Source: JBNARI01 sp049718765
GTDB lineage: Bacteria; Bacillota; Sulfobacillia; DUMF01
Assembly (NCBI GenBank): GCA_049718765.1
Contig: JBNARI010000007.1
Span: forward strand, 12,758-76,757
Reading direction: 5' to 3'
Length of the DNA: 64,000 nt
Shown: positions 51,245 to 59,959 of the stretch, piece by piece
How positions within the stretch are numbered: position 1 is the first letter of the stretch
How the letters are laid out: each line of letters opens with the position of its first letter
Position numbers and translations under genes: made by a program
The notes under the pieces: model-generated
Told to the model about the DNA's origin: nothing
Database searches by the model: none
The model's input: only the letters and a program-made list of their open reading frames with translations

Positions 51245-51277
51245 TGACTGGACTCCGGGGCTCCTGGAGTCCAGTCA
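51245..51277 (+). other. Intercistronic stem-loop livJ-livG
   Basis: Perfect 12-bp stem TGACTGGACTCC (51245-51256) with GGAGTCCAGTCA (51266-51277), loop of 9, no T tract. Sits between the binding protein and ATPase genes, where such hairpins often stabilise the upstream message or attenuate downstream expression. Confidence 0.7.
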
Positions 51278-51301
51278 ACCAACAGGAGGAGAGCGTTCAC
51301 A

Positions 51302-52063
51302 TTGGCTGAGCCTTCAGCAGAAATCTGTTTGGTGCTTGAAAACGTTAGCCAGCGATTCGGCGGTTTGCTGGCGGTGGATAACGTCAACCTGACGGTTACC
51401 CAGGGTGAGCGGCTTGCGATCATTGGTCCTAACGGGGCGGGCAAGACCACTTTGTTCAATATAATCAGCGGCGAGATATGTCCCACTGCTGGCAAGGTAA
51501 TCATGTACGGGCGGGACGTAACCCATCTTCCGAACCACAAAAGGGTTTACCTGGGCCTGGCTAGGACTTTTCAAATAACCCAGCTATTCTTCGAGCTCAC
51601 CGTTTTGGAGAACGTGATACTCGCGCTGCTCGGCACGCGGCCTGAGAAGTTCTCCATGTTGCGTCCATTGAAAAGGTACGGGGCGATCCTGGAAGAAGCC
51701 TTCAATCTACTGGGCAAGGTGGGGCTCCAGGACAAAGCGCGCTCACGGGTGAAAGAGCTTTCTTACGGGGACCAGAGGTTGCTGGAGCTGGTGCTTGCGT
51801 TGGCCAGTAAGCCCAGGATCATTGCCCTTGATGAACCAACGGCGGGCCTTTCTGCGGCTGAAAGCCACTTGGTAATCGATGCCCTAAACAACCTTGACAG
51901 AGGGATTACCTTGCTCCTCATCGAGCACGACCTAAAGATGGTTTTTGAGGTTGTGGAACGCATCATGGTGCTCCACCAGGGCAGAGTTGTGGCCCTTGGT
52001 CCCAACGACGAGGTCCGCCGCAACCAACAGGTGCAGCAGATATACATGGGGGCGGTGAGCTAG
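51302..52063 (+). CDS. livG: ABC transporter ATPase LivG
   Basis: 253 residues. Walker A GPNGAGKTT, signature ELSYGDQRLLELV, Walker B IIALDEPTAGLS, and the LivG-type insert LARTFQITQLFFELTVLENV. TTG 51302 behind AACAGGAGGAGAG. Energises import with LivF. Confidence 0.95.
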   Translation: MAEPSAEICLVLENVSQRFGGLLAVDNVNLTVTQGERLAIIGPNGAGKTTLFNIISGEICPTAGKVIMYGRDVTHLPNHKRVYLGLARTFQITQLFFELTVLENVILALLGTRPEKFSMLRPLKRYGAILEEAFNLLGKVGLQDKARSRVKELSYGDQRLLELVLALASKPRIIALDEPTAGLSAAESHLVIDALNNLDRGITLLLIEHDLKMVFEVVERIMVLHQGRVVALGPNDEVRRNQQVQQIYMGAVS

Positions 52064-52066
52064 TAC

Positions 52067-52762
52067 ATGGTCGCGCTCGAACTGAAAGGCATTCATACTT
52101 ATTACGGTTTCAGTCACGTGCTGCATGGCGTTTCAATGAAGGTGGAAATGGGGAAAATAGTTGCCCTGTTGGGCAGGAACGGGGTTGGCAAGACCACAAC
52201 CCTTAGGTCCATCATGGGCCTTGCGCCCATCGCTGAGGGTGTAATAATCTACCAGGGCCAGCCAATCCATCACCAGGCCCCGCACGTGATTGCAAGGCTT
52301 GGAATCGGCTATGTCCCTCAGGGACGGCGGCTGTTTAAGTCCCTCACGGTCAAAGAGCACTTAGACGTGTTTGCCAGGGGAAGTGGTCCGTGGAATCGCG
52401 AGAAAGTGCTTGAGCTGTTTCCACGCCTGAAGGAGAGGTTGAAGCACAGGGGCAACGAGCTATCTGGTGGGGAGCAACAAATGCTGGCAATAGCCCGAGC
52501 TCTGATAACGAATCCTAGCCTTCTTATTATGGATGAACCCACCGAGGGACTTGCCCCAATTGTTGTTGCGGAGGTAGGTCGCCTGATCAAGAGCATCAGG
52601 GATCAGGGGTACCCAATTCTGCTCACGGAGCAAAAGCTCAAGTTCGCTTTGGACATTGCAGACGAAGTGTACGTGATGTCCAAGGGCCAAATAGTGTTTC
52701 ACGGAACCCCAGAGGAGCTCATGGCGGACCAAGAAACCATGAAGACGCATCTTGGAGTATAG
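52067..52762 (+). CDS. livF: ABC transporter ATPase LivF
   Basis: 231 residues. Walker A GRNGVGKTT, LivF marker IGYVPQGRRLFKSLTVKEHL, signature ELSGGEQQMLAIARAL, Walker B LLIMDEPTEGLAP. Closes the transporter set; three nt after livG. Confidence 0.95.
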   Translation: MVALELKGIHTYYGFSHVLHGVSMKVEMGKIVALLGRNGVGKTTTLRSIMGLAPIAEGVIIYQGQPIHHQAPHVIARLGIGYVPQGRRLFKSLTVKEHLDVFARGSGPWNREKVLELFPRLKERLKHRGNELSGGEQQMLAIARALITNPSLLIMDEPTEGLAPIVVAEVGRLIKSIRDQGYPILLTEQKLKFALDIADEVYVMSKGQIVFHGTPEELMADQETMKTHLGV

Positions 52763-52790
52763 CCCTACGGATTGGACGGTGATGTAGTCA

Positions 52791-53621
52791 ATGAAGGTGA
52801 AGGTAGCGGTAGTTCAAACCCGTCTCCACGAAGGGGAGCGGTGCAACCAGGTGAACATGGAGCGCGCCATGAGTTACTTGGATCAGGCAGTGCGGCAAGG
52901 GGCGCAGCTCGTGTGCTTTCCTGAAACGTTCCCCGGTCCGTGGAAGGAGCCCCTGGACTTTTGTCCTCACTTGGAGCTGGCTCAAGCAGCAAAGGAGAAG
53001 GGGGTCTATCTGATTTACGGCACTGCCGAAAGGGCCGAAAAGGCTCCCGACAGGCATTACATCGTTGAGGTGCTGGTGGGTCCAAACGGTGAAACAGTTG
53101 GCAAGTACAGGCGTACAAGTCCGCCCGGGCCTTGGATCTACCGGCGGAGCCGCCTATGGGACTTGAACTACCTGGAAGCTGATGAGCTGCCAGTGTTCAA
53201 GACCGACCTGGGTGTAATCGGGATACTGGTTTGTAGCGAAGTGTACGTTCCCGAGCTTAGTCGCGTGCTGGCGCTAAAAGGAGCAGAGATTGTGTTCTAT
53301 CCAGCTGGGATTTACAAGGCGCAGCTCTACGACACTTGGAGGCTGCTCATACACGCCAGGGCCATTGAAAACCTGATGTATACGGCAACTTCCCAAAACA
53401 TCCTTGGCACTGAGCGCGGCCTTGCGATGATTGCTGGGCCTGAAAAGGTGCTTGCCGAGTCAGACGAAGAGGGGGTGGTCTGCGCAGTGCTGGACCTGGA
53501 CCGCATCGGGGAGATGCGGGAAGCGCAAGACGCTTACGTGCTTCCAATGCCCTATGCGACCAAACCCGGGTTGCTCAAATACTGGCGGAGGCCACAACTC
53601 TACGGCGACCTGGTGAAGTGA
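52791..53621 (+). CDS. Carbon-nitrogen hydrolase (nitrilase superfamily amidase)
   Basis: 276 residues with the Glu-Lys-Cys catalytic set: Glu in CFPETFPGPW, Lys in VGKYRRTSPPG and Cys in GILVCSEVYVPE, then AEIVFYPAG and RAIENLMYTATSQN. Cleaves C-N bonds of amides, carbamoyl groups or similar. Its place at the end of the liv operon suggests it acts on the imported compound. Specificity unknown. Confidence 0.92.
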   Translation: MKVKVAVVQTRLHEGERCNQVNMERAMSYLDQAVRQGAQLVCFPETFPGPWKEPLDFCPHLELAQAAKEKGVYLIYGTAERAEKAPDRHYIVEVLVGPNGETVGKYRRTSPPGPWIYRRSRLWDLNYLEADELPVFKTDLGVIGILVCSEVYVPELSRVLALKGAEIVFYPAGIYKAQLYDTWRLLIHARAIENLMYTATSQNILGTERGLAMIAGPEKVLAESDEEGVVCAVLDLDRIGEMREAQDAYVLPMPYATKPGLLKYWRRPQLYGDLVK

Positions 53622-53633
53622 GGAGGATGCAGC

Positions 53634-55376
53634 ATGTGCAATCCCAGAAGCGAAATAAGAGACGGAATGAGGATAGACTGGAACGTGGCAATACCCATGG
53701 ATGACGGGGTTGTGCTGAGGGCAGACGTGTTCCGTCCCATTCAGGAGGGTAAATACCCCGTCATAATGAGCTATGGGCCGTACGGCAAGGGGCTGGCTTT
53801 TCAAGACGGATATCCCAGCGCGTGGAACAAGATGGTGGCTGAACATCCAGATGTGCCATACGGCTCCACCAACAAGTACCAGAGCTGGGAGGTAGTTGAC
53901 CCAGAGAAGTGGGTGCCCGACGGTTATGTGGTGATCCGGGTTGACTCAAGGGGTTGTGGGATGTCTCCTGGTTACGTGGATCCCTTCTCTGCTCGGGAAA
54001 CCCAAGACTTATACGAGTGCATAGAATGGGCAGCAGCCCAACCGTGGTCCAATGGGAAGGTCGGCTTGAACGGCATCTCCTATTACGCCATGAACCAGTG
54101 GATGGTAGCGTCCTTACAGCCCCCACACCTTACTGCCATGTGCATTTGGGAGGGTGCTGCTGATTGGTACAGGGACGCCACGCATCATGGGGGAATCCTT
54201 TCGACGTTTTGGGCCCATTGGTACGACATGCAGGTGAAGACTGTGCAGTACGGGCTTGGACAGCGAGGGCCTCGGAGCAGGGTAACCGGCGAGCCCGTAT
54301 GTGGCGAAGTTACGCTTTCCGACAAGGAACTTGCCGCCAATAGGTGTGACTTTGGGGACGAAATCCTGGCGCACCCGTTGGACGACGAGTACCACAGGAT
54401 TCGTTCTGCGAAGTGGGACAAGATTACCGTACCGTTCCTCTCAGCCGCCAACTGGGGTGGGCAGGGATTGCATTTGAGAGGAAACATCGAAGGATTTGTG
54501 CGGGCTGCGTCGAAACAAAAGTGGCTCGAGGTACACGGCCTGGAGCATTGGACCCACTTCTACACTGACTACGGTCTCAAACTGCAGAAGCGGTTTTTCG
54601 GCTACTTCCTAAAGGGTGAGCAGAACGGATGGGACAGACAGCCCAGGGTGCTTCTTCAGGTGCGGCACCTCGGCGGGTTTGAGGAACGCTACGAGGATGA
54701 TTGGCCAATTCCCAGGACCCAGTGGACAAAGTTCTACCTGCACCCTAACGGCCACTTGCTTTGTACCGAGCCACCCACCGTTTCTGGTGAAGTGAGCTTC
54801 GACGCAATGGGAGACGGTGTCACGTTCATCTCAGCGCCTCTCCAAAAGGAGACGGAGATCACTGGCCCAATCGCGGTGAAGCTGTGGGTGAGCTCCACAA
54901 CAACTGACGCGGACCTCTTCGTTGTGTTCAGAGTGTTCACGCCTGACTTGCGTGAGGTCACTTTCCAGGGTGCTATAGATCCTCACACTCCAATTGCCCA
55001 AGGATGGCTCCGGGCGTCCCATCGCAAGACCGACCCGGCGCTATCTCTGCCTTACCGGCCTTACCACACACACGACGAAGTCTGGCCCTTGGAGCCAGGG
55101 GTTCCAGTGGAAGTGGACGTTGAAGTGTGGCCCACGTCAATTGTGGTTCCAGCGGGCTACCGTCTTGCCCTAACGGTACGAGGTAAGGATTACCAGTATG
55201 CCAAGAGCACTGGAATCAGAATGACGCACTTTAAGAACGAGATGTTGGGCTGCGGGCCATTCCTCCATGACGATCCAAGGGACCGCAAACCGGAAATCTT
55301 CAGCGGTTGCACCACAATACACATAAGTCCGGCGCAGGCGGCCTACGTCCTGCTACCGGTAATTCCGCCTAAGTGA
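53634..55376 (+). CDS. S15/CocE-NonD family alpha/beta hydrolase
   Basis: 580 residues. X-Pro dipeptidyl-peptidase-like fold: IPMDDGVVLRADVFRP, VIRVDSRGCGMSPG, nucleophile elbow GLNGISYYAMNQW (G-x-S-Y-x-A pattern), late His in VHGLEHWTHFYTD and a C-terminal jelly-roll domain (GPIAVKLWVSSTTTDADLFVV). Members cut esters or acyl-amides. Strong ribosome site GAGGAGG. Co-oriented with the nitrilase at 12 nt. Confidence 0.9.
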   Translation: MCNPRSEIRDGMRIDWNVAIPMDDGVVLRADVFRPIQEGKYPVIMSYGPYGKGLAFQDGYPSAWNKMVAEHPDVPYGSTNKYQSWEVVDPEKWVPDGYVVIRVDSRGCGMSPGYVDPFSARETQDLYECIEWAAAQPWSNGKVGLNGISYYAMNQWMVASLQPPHLTAMCIWEGAADWYRDATHHGGILSTFWAHWYDMQVKTVQYGLGQRGPRSRVTGEPVCGEVTLSDKELAANRCDFGDEILAHPLDDEYHRIRSAKWDKITVPFLSAANWGGQGLHLRGNIEGFVRAASKQKWLEVHGLEHWTHFYTDYGLKLQKRFFGYFLKGEQNGWDRQPRVLLQVRHLGGFEERYEDDWPIPRTQWTKFYLHPNGHLLCTEPPTVSGEVSFDAMGDGVTFISAPLQKETEITGPIAVKLWVSSTTTDADLFVVFRVFTPDLREVTFQGAIDPHTPIAQGWLRASHRKTDPALSLPYRPYHTHDEVWPLEPGVPVEVDVEVWPTSIVVPAGYRLALTVRGKDYQYAKSTGIRMTHFKNEMLGCGPFLHDDPRDRKPEIFSGCTTIHISPAQAAYVLLPVIPPK

Positions 55377-55398
55377 AAACTGGAAAGGAGCGGCTGAT

Positions 55399-56160
55399 GT
55401 GAAGAACATCTTCGACCTGACTGGAAAAGTTGCGCTGGTGACTGGTGCAGCCCAAGGCATTGGAAGAGAAATTGCCCTGGGATATGCCCAGTTCGGGGCC
55501 GATGTGGCCATTGCAGACCTGCAAGCAGATAAAATGCAGTCGGTGAAGCAAGAAATCGAAGAAATTGGGGTTAAGTGCATTGCGGTACCTGTGGACTTGG
55601 GCGATGTCTCTGCTATATACAATATGGTTAACACCGTCGTAAAGGAGCTGGGCAAGCTTGACATCATGGCCAACATTGCAGGAGTGAACGTGCACAAGCC
55701 AGCCCTAGAAATGACCGAAAAGGATTGGGATTTTGTTCTGGACATCAACTTGAAGTCCTTGTTCTTCTGTTGCCAGGCTGCCGCCAAGCACATGCTGGAG
55801 CGGGGCTACGGAAGGATAATTAACATGAGCTCCTCTTTTGGCATTGTGGGGTTTGAGAACAGGTCCGCGTACGCCGCAAGCAAGGCGGCGGTATCCAACC
55901 TCACCAAGACCCTTGCGCTTGAATGGTCTCCGAGGGGCGTCAACGTTAACGCAATTGCGCCTGGTCCCGTAAGGACACCAGCAAGGGAACAACTTTTCTC
56001 TGATCCGGCGTTCATGAGTGGCTTGTTAGCCAAGCTTCCCGTCAAGAGGGTTGCGACTCCCTCTGACATTGTGGGCGTGGCGGTGTTCTTGGCTAGCGAG
56101 GCCTCGAGCTTCGTGACGGGAGCCACAATTCTTGTGGACGGCGGGTACTGTGCACATTGA
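55399..56160 (+). CDS. Short-chain dehydrogenase/reductase
   Basis: 253 residues, classical SDR. TGAAQGIGRE (NAD(P) binding), NIAGVN (NAG), catalytic Ser in INMSSSFG, YAASKAA (YxxxK) and closing AIAPGPVRTPA and VDGGYCAH. The Asp at the end of beta-2 (IADLQADK) predicts NAD(H). Substrate unknown. Start GTG 55399 after AAAGGAG. Confidence 0.93.
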   Translation: MKNIFDLTGKVALVTGAAQGIGREIALGYAQFGADVAIADLQADKMQSVKQEIEEIGVKCIAVPVDLGDVSAIYNMVNTVVKELGKLDIMANIAGVNVHKPALEMTEKDWDFVLDINLKSLFFCCQAAAKHMLERGYGRIINMSSSFGIVGFENRSAYAASKAAVSNLTKTLALEWSPRGVNVNAIAPGPVRTPAREQLFSDPAFMSGLLAKLPVKRVATPSDIVGVAVFLASEASSFVTGATILVDGGYCAH

Positions 56161-56174
56161 GATCGTAGGGGGAG

Positions 56175-57179
56175 ATGCAAGAGTTGGTAGCAGTTGACAT
56201 ACATACCCATGCTATACCACTCGAGCTTTGTGAAGTCATCCGAGACCATCCAGACAAAATGCAAGCGAGGATCGAGAGGGATTCCGAGGGCAACGAGATA
56301 ATTCGGCATGACCAGGGATACTGCTATCCCCTTTACAAGGGGTTTTATGACCCTCAGGCAAGACTCGCTGACATGGACAAGAGGCAAATCCATACTGACG
56401 TGATGTCCGTGTCTCCCACAATGTATTACTACTGGTTGGACTCTGAGACCTGCGCTGAGATTTCCCGTTTGTGTAACGATGCAATGGCCAGAATGGCCAG
56501 TGCCTGTCCTTCAAGGCTCAAGGCTGCAGCCACTGTGCCAATGCAAGACGTGGAGGCTGCAGTGCGCGAGCTCAAGAGGGTTGTGGAAAGGCACGGCATG
56601 AAGATGGTGTCTATTGGTACCAGCGTTGAGGGAAAGAACCTGGATGCTACAGAGTTCTTGCCGTTCTTCAAGCTTGCAGAAGAACTTGGGGTGGTCATAT
56701 TGTTCCACCCCTACTACGTGGGTGCAAGGCGAGAACTTCAAGACTACTACCTGACTAACATTGTAGGCAACCCTCTGGAGACAGCGGTTTGTATTGCTCG
56801 ATTGATCCTCGGAGGCGTGTTGGAACAGTGCCCCAGGCTTAAGCTGGTGTTCGTGCACGGAGGTGGATTCCTACCGTACCAGTGGGGAAGGGTTCGCCAC
56901 GGTTACTCAGTGAGGCAAGAACCTAAGGTAGTGGTGAAAGGCCAAAGCCTTGATAAGTACTTGTCTGCTGTCCACTTCGACACCATAACCCATTGGGTAC
57001 CAGCCCTGGAGTTCCTGGGCAACAGCTATGGCTGGGACAAAGTGCTTTTGGGCAGCGACTACCCCTTTGATATGGCGGACCCTGACCCTGTGAAAACTGT
57101 CATGGCTCTCAATGCAGACGAGACGGCGAAGTTGGCAGTGCTGGAGGGCAATGCTGCAAGGTTGCTGGGAACCAAGTGA
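56175..57179 (+). CDS. Amidohydrolase 2 family (ACMSD-like metal-dependent decarboxylase/hydrolase)
   Basis: 334 residues. HTHAIP at the N-terminus supplies two metal-binding His; VILFHPYY, VFVHGGGFLPY and LLGSDYPFDMADP supply the rest. The domain order and GSDYPF are those of ACMSD/2,3-DHBA-decarboxylase-like enzymes that act on aromatic or muconate semialdehyde-like acids. Suggests the cluster handles an aromatic or cyclic acid. ATG 56175. Confidence 0.88.
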   Translation: MQELVAVDIHTHAIPLELCEVIRDHPDKMQARIERDSEGNEIIRHDQGYCYPLYKGFYDPQARLADMDKRQIHTDVMSVSPTMYYYWLDSETCAEISRLCNDAMARMASACPSRLKAAATVPMQDVEAAVRELKRVVERHGMKMVSIGTSVEGKNLDATEFLPFFKLAEELGVVILFHPYYVGARRELQDYYLTNIVGNPLETAVCIARLILGGVLEQCPRLKLVFVHGGGFLPYQWGRVRHGYSVRQEPKVVVKGQSLDKYLSAVHFDTITHWVPALEFLGNSYGWDKVLLGSDYPFDMADPDPVKTVMALNADETAKLAVLEGNAARLLGTK

Positions 57180-57206
57180 CCCAAAGTAGACCGGGGAGGT
57201 GAACCA

Positions 57207-59027
57207 ATGTACTTCGAAGACCCAAGACTGCTAGAGATAGACTTGACGAATAAGGTGAGCCGAGTCCGGACGCTGGACCAGTCCACCGTAAGAAAGTACG
57301 TGGGCGGGAGAGCCCTTGGGAGCAAGTTGTTGTTTGACCTCTTGCCAAGGGGAGTAGATCCTTTGGCCCCTGAAAACCTGCTGCTTGTGCTTGTGGGCCC
57401 TGTGACTGGGACACTGGTTCCAACTAGCAGCAAGTACGTGGTGGTCAGCAAATCTCCCTTGACCGGAGGGTTTGTTGACTCGTATTCAAGCGGTTGTATT
57501 GCCCCGCAGATCAGGCACTGTGGGTTGGTGGGGCTGGCAGTCTCCGGCAAGGCAAGCAGCCCGGTCTACCTGTTTGTGAAGGACGGACAGGTGGAGTTCA
57601 GGGATGCTTCACACCTTTGGGGAAGGAACACCATCGAGGCAGAAGACCAGATCAAGCGCGAAACTTCAGCCGAAGCGGGCGTGATGGTTATTGGTCCTGC
57701 CGGCGAGAACATGGTAAGATATGCCAGCATCAACAGTGACCACTACCGCCAAGCCGCTCGGGGCGGAGTTGGCGCAGTGATGGGTGCCAAGAACCTGAAG
57801 GGAATTGCCGTGTTGGGCAGCGGCCCGATCGTACCAGCCCAGCCAGAGAAGATCAAGACGCGCTACCTGGAGCACCTGGCAAGATTGAGGTCCAGCGTGA
57901 CCGGACAGGCGCGCAAGAAATACGGCACTCCGATGACTTTGAACATAACCAATAACGCGGGCATGCTTCCAGTCAGGAACTTCACTGCCTCCACTTTTCC
58001 AGAAGCCGAAGACAACATTGATGGGCCTGGGGTGGCTAAGCTGGTTGTGAAGTCACGTTCCTGCTGGGGGTGCATGATTGCGTGTTCCAAGATCACGGCA
58101 GTGAACGAGGGGTCTTTCTCCGGTGACGTGGTTGAGGGACCAGAGTATGAAACCCTTGGGCTTCTTGGCGCAAACGTGGGTGTGACCTACCTGCCCGCAG
58201 TGATCAGAGCCAATATCCTATGCGATGAGCTGGGGCTGGATACGATTTCTACGGGATGCTGCATTGGTTTTCTCATGGAATGCTTCCAAAGAGGGATCCT
58301 TTCTGAAAAGGAGATCGGCGTTTCCAACCCTTCTTTCGGAAACTACAATGCAGTGATCGAGCTGATCAAGATGATTGCTTACAGGCAGGGCATTGGTGAT
58401 GTCCTGGCAGAAGGAGTAAAGCGTGCTGCCGAAGCTATTGGCAAGGGGAGCCACAAGTTTGCCATGCATGTGAAGGGGATGGAGTTCCCTGCCTACGAGC
58501 CTCGCAGGGCCTTTGGGGCTTGCCTGTCTTACGCAGTCTCCCCTCGTGGCGCTTGCCACCGGCGGGCATGGCCTCCAGCCAAGGAGGTGCTAGGTGGTGT
58601 GCCGCCCTTTACCACTGAAGGGAAGGCCGCTTTGGTGAAGAGAATGTACGACGAGAACACCATACTCCATTCGCTGCTGGTATGCGATTTTCCAAACAAG
58701 TTCATCCCGGTGACTATCGAAGACTACGCAGACTACCTTAGCCTTGTAACGGGTGTCGCGTTCACTTCTGACGACCTGTGGCTCCTGGCTGACAGGGCAG
58801 AGACTCAAATCAGATTGTTTAATTTGAGAGAGGGGTTCACCAGGGCTGACGACACCCTCCCAGATAGGGTCTTTGAGGAAGTGCTGCCAGACGGCGGCGC
58901 AAAGGGGCAGAGGTTTACCAGACAAGACCTTGAGAAGATGCTGGACGAGTATTACCAGGCGAGGAAATGGGACCTTCAAGGAGTGCCCTTGCCCGAGACC
59001 TTGAAGGAACTGGGGATTGTGGAATAA
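57207..59027 (+). CDS. aor: Tungsten/molybdenum aldehyde:ferredoxin oxidoreductase
   Basis: 606 residues, the normal AOR family length. N-terminal VGGRALGSKLL and NLLLVLVGPVTGT, pterin-binding KSPLTGGFVDS, the Fe-S cysteines CWGCMIACSK with a fourth at LLVCDFPNK, and PRGACHRRAW contacting the cofactor. Interconverts aldehydes and acids with ferredoxin electrons. Followed by its own four-cluster ferredoxin and a MoaD-like protein. Confidence 0.94.
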   Translation: MYFEDPRLLEIDLTNKVSRVRTLDQSTVRKYVGGRALGSKLLFDLLPRGVDPLAPENLLLVLVGPVTGTLVPTSSKYVVVSKSPLTGGFVDSYSSGCIAPQIRHCGLVGLAVSGKASSPVYLFVKDGQVEFRDASHLWGRNTIEAEDQIKRETSAEAGVMVIGPAGENMVRYASINSDHYRQAARGGVGAVMGAKNLKGIAVLGSGPIVPAQPEKIKTRYLEHLARLRSSVTGQARKKYGTPMTLNITNNAGMLPVRNFTASTFPEAEDNIDGPGVAKLVVKSRSCWGCMIACSKITAVNEGSFSGDVVEGPEYETLGLLGANVGVTYLPAVIRANILCDELGLDTISTGCCIGFLMECFQRGILSEKEIGVSNPSFGNYNAVIELIKMIAYRQGIGDVLAEGVKRAAEAIGKGSHKFAMHVKGMEFPAYEPRRAFGACLSYAVSPRGACHRRAWPPAKEVLGGVPPFTTEGKAALVKRMYDENTILHSLLVCDFPNKFIPVTIEDYADYLSLVTGVAFTSDDLWLLADRAETQIRLFNLREGFTRADDTLPDRVFEEVLPDGGAKGQRFTRQDLEKMLDEYYQARKWDLQGVPLPETLKELGIVE

Positions 59028-59069
59028 AGTGAGCGGACCTAACAGGTGAACAGCGCGGGAGGCAAAGAC

Positions 59070-59462
59070 ATGAAGAGGGTAACCGTTGATGCACAGAAAT
59101 GCGTAGGCTGCAGGGTTTGCGAAATGGTGTGCTCTTCAACTCACTTTGGGGCCTACTCCCACGACTTGTCTAGAATTAGAGTGGTCCACACATACCCAAT
59201 TCCGTCGGCACCTGTTGTATGCCGGCAGTGCGATGATCCCAAGTGCGTCGAAGCGTGCCCAACAGGAGCGCTGGTTCGCGGAGAATGGGTGGAATACCAC
59301 GAGGACCAGTGCATTTCATGCAACCTGTGCGTGGAAGCCTGTCCCTACAACGAGATTTGGCCTGGCCCTGGTGAGAAGGTGCTTAAGTGCGACACGTGCC
59401 AAGGCACGTTCCAGTGCGTGGAGGCTTGTCCCGAACAGGCCTTGGGAATAGCCGAAGGGTGA
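59070..59462 (+). CDS. Four-cluster ferredoxin-like electron transfer protein
   Basis: 130 residues with Cys sets CVGCRVCEMVC, CRQCDDPKCVEACP, CISCNLCVEACP and CDTCQGTFQCVEACP, predicting four [4Fe-4S] clusters as in the HycB/CooF-type subunits that pair with AOR. ATG 59070 follows GGGAGG; GTG 59046 is an alternative. Confidence 0.92.
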   Translation: MKRVTVDAQKCVGCRVCEMVCSSTHFGAYSHDLSRIRVVHTYPIPSAPVVCRQCDDPKCVEACPTGALVRGEWVEYHEDQCISCNLCVEACPYNEIWPGPGEKVLKCDTCQGTFQCVEACPEQALGIAEG

Positions 59463-59468
59463 GGCTGC

Positions 59469-59744
59469 ATGAAGGTGAAGGTGAAGCGGCTGGCAGTGGC
59501 CGAGTTCCTTCCCCGGGAAATGGAGGTCACACTTCGGGATGGCGGGAGCATGATGGATTTGGTGAATGCCCTGTGTGAAATGTTTGGAAATGCCGTGAGG
59601 CGCGAGCTGATGGATGGTGACCGCTTCAAGGAAGGAATTGTGGTGCTTGTAAACGGCGCAAGTTGCTGTTCGCAAGCCGTTAGCGACGTTCGCCTTGCGG
59701 ATGGTGCCGAGGTTTTCATTTCCACTATGGTGTGCGGCGGATAA
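59469..59744 (+). CDS. MoaD/ThiS-like sulfur carrier for tungsto/molybdopterin
   Basis: 91-residue ubiquitin-like fold: strand LAVAEFLPREMEVTLRDG, helix MMDLVNALCEMFG, and the C-terminal -VCGG tail needed for thiocarboxylation. The Cys just before GG is unusual for MoaD. Six nt downstream of the ferredoxin gene, so it is probably dedicated to maturing the AOR cofactor. Confidence 0.87.
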   Translation: MKVKVKRLAVAEFLPREMEVTLRDGGSMMDLVNALCEMFGNAVRRELMDGDRFKEGIVVLVNGASCCSQAVSDVRLADGAEVFISTMVCGG

Positions 59745-59795
59745 GGCTCAGAGCGACACCTCCCTGAATGGGTTGCCTGCCCCTGCCCTGCGTTT

Positions 59796-59829
59796 GGGGG
59801 CAGCCTGGCAAAACCTCCAGGCTACCCCC
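59796..59829 (+). terminator. Stem-loop after the AOR-MoaD operon
   Basis: GGGGGCAGCCTGG (59796-59808) with CCAGGCTACCCCC (59817-59829), 12 pairs and one mismatch. An overlapping alternative pairing CTGCCCC with GGGGGCAG (about 59777-59803) could compete with it, as in attenuators. No T tract. Confidence 0.5.
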
Positions 59830-59959
59830 GATCTTATGCTCGTGGCTCACGACTGTCCTACGCTGCCAGCCCTTAATTAGAGCCGAGCAGTCCTAGCTGG
59901 TTCAGGAGCATGAGAGGAACCCATTCTCATAATATAAGTTGAGTATTGATGGGATGGGG

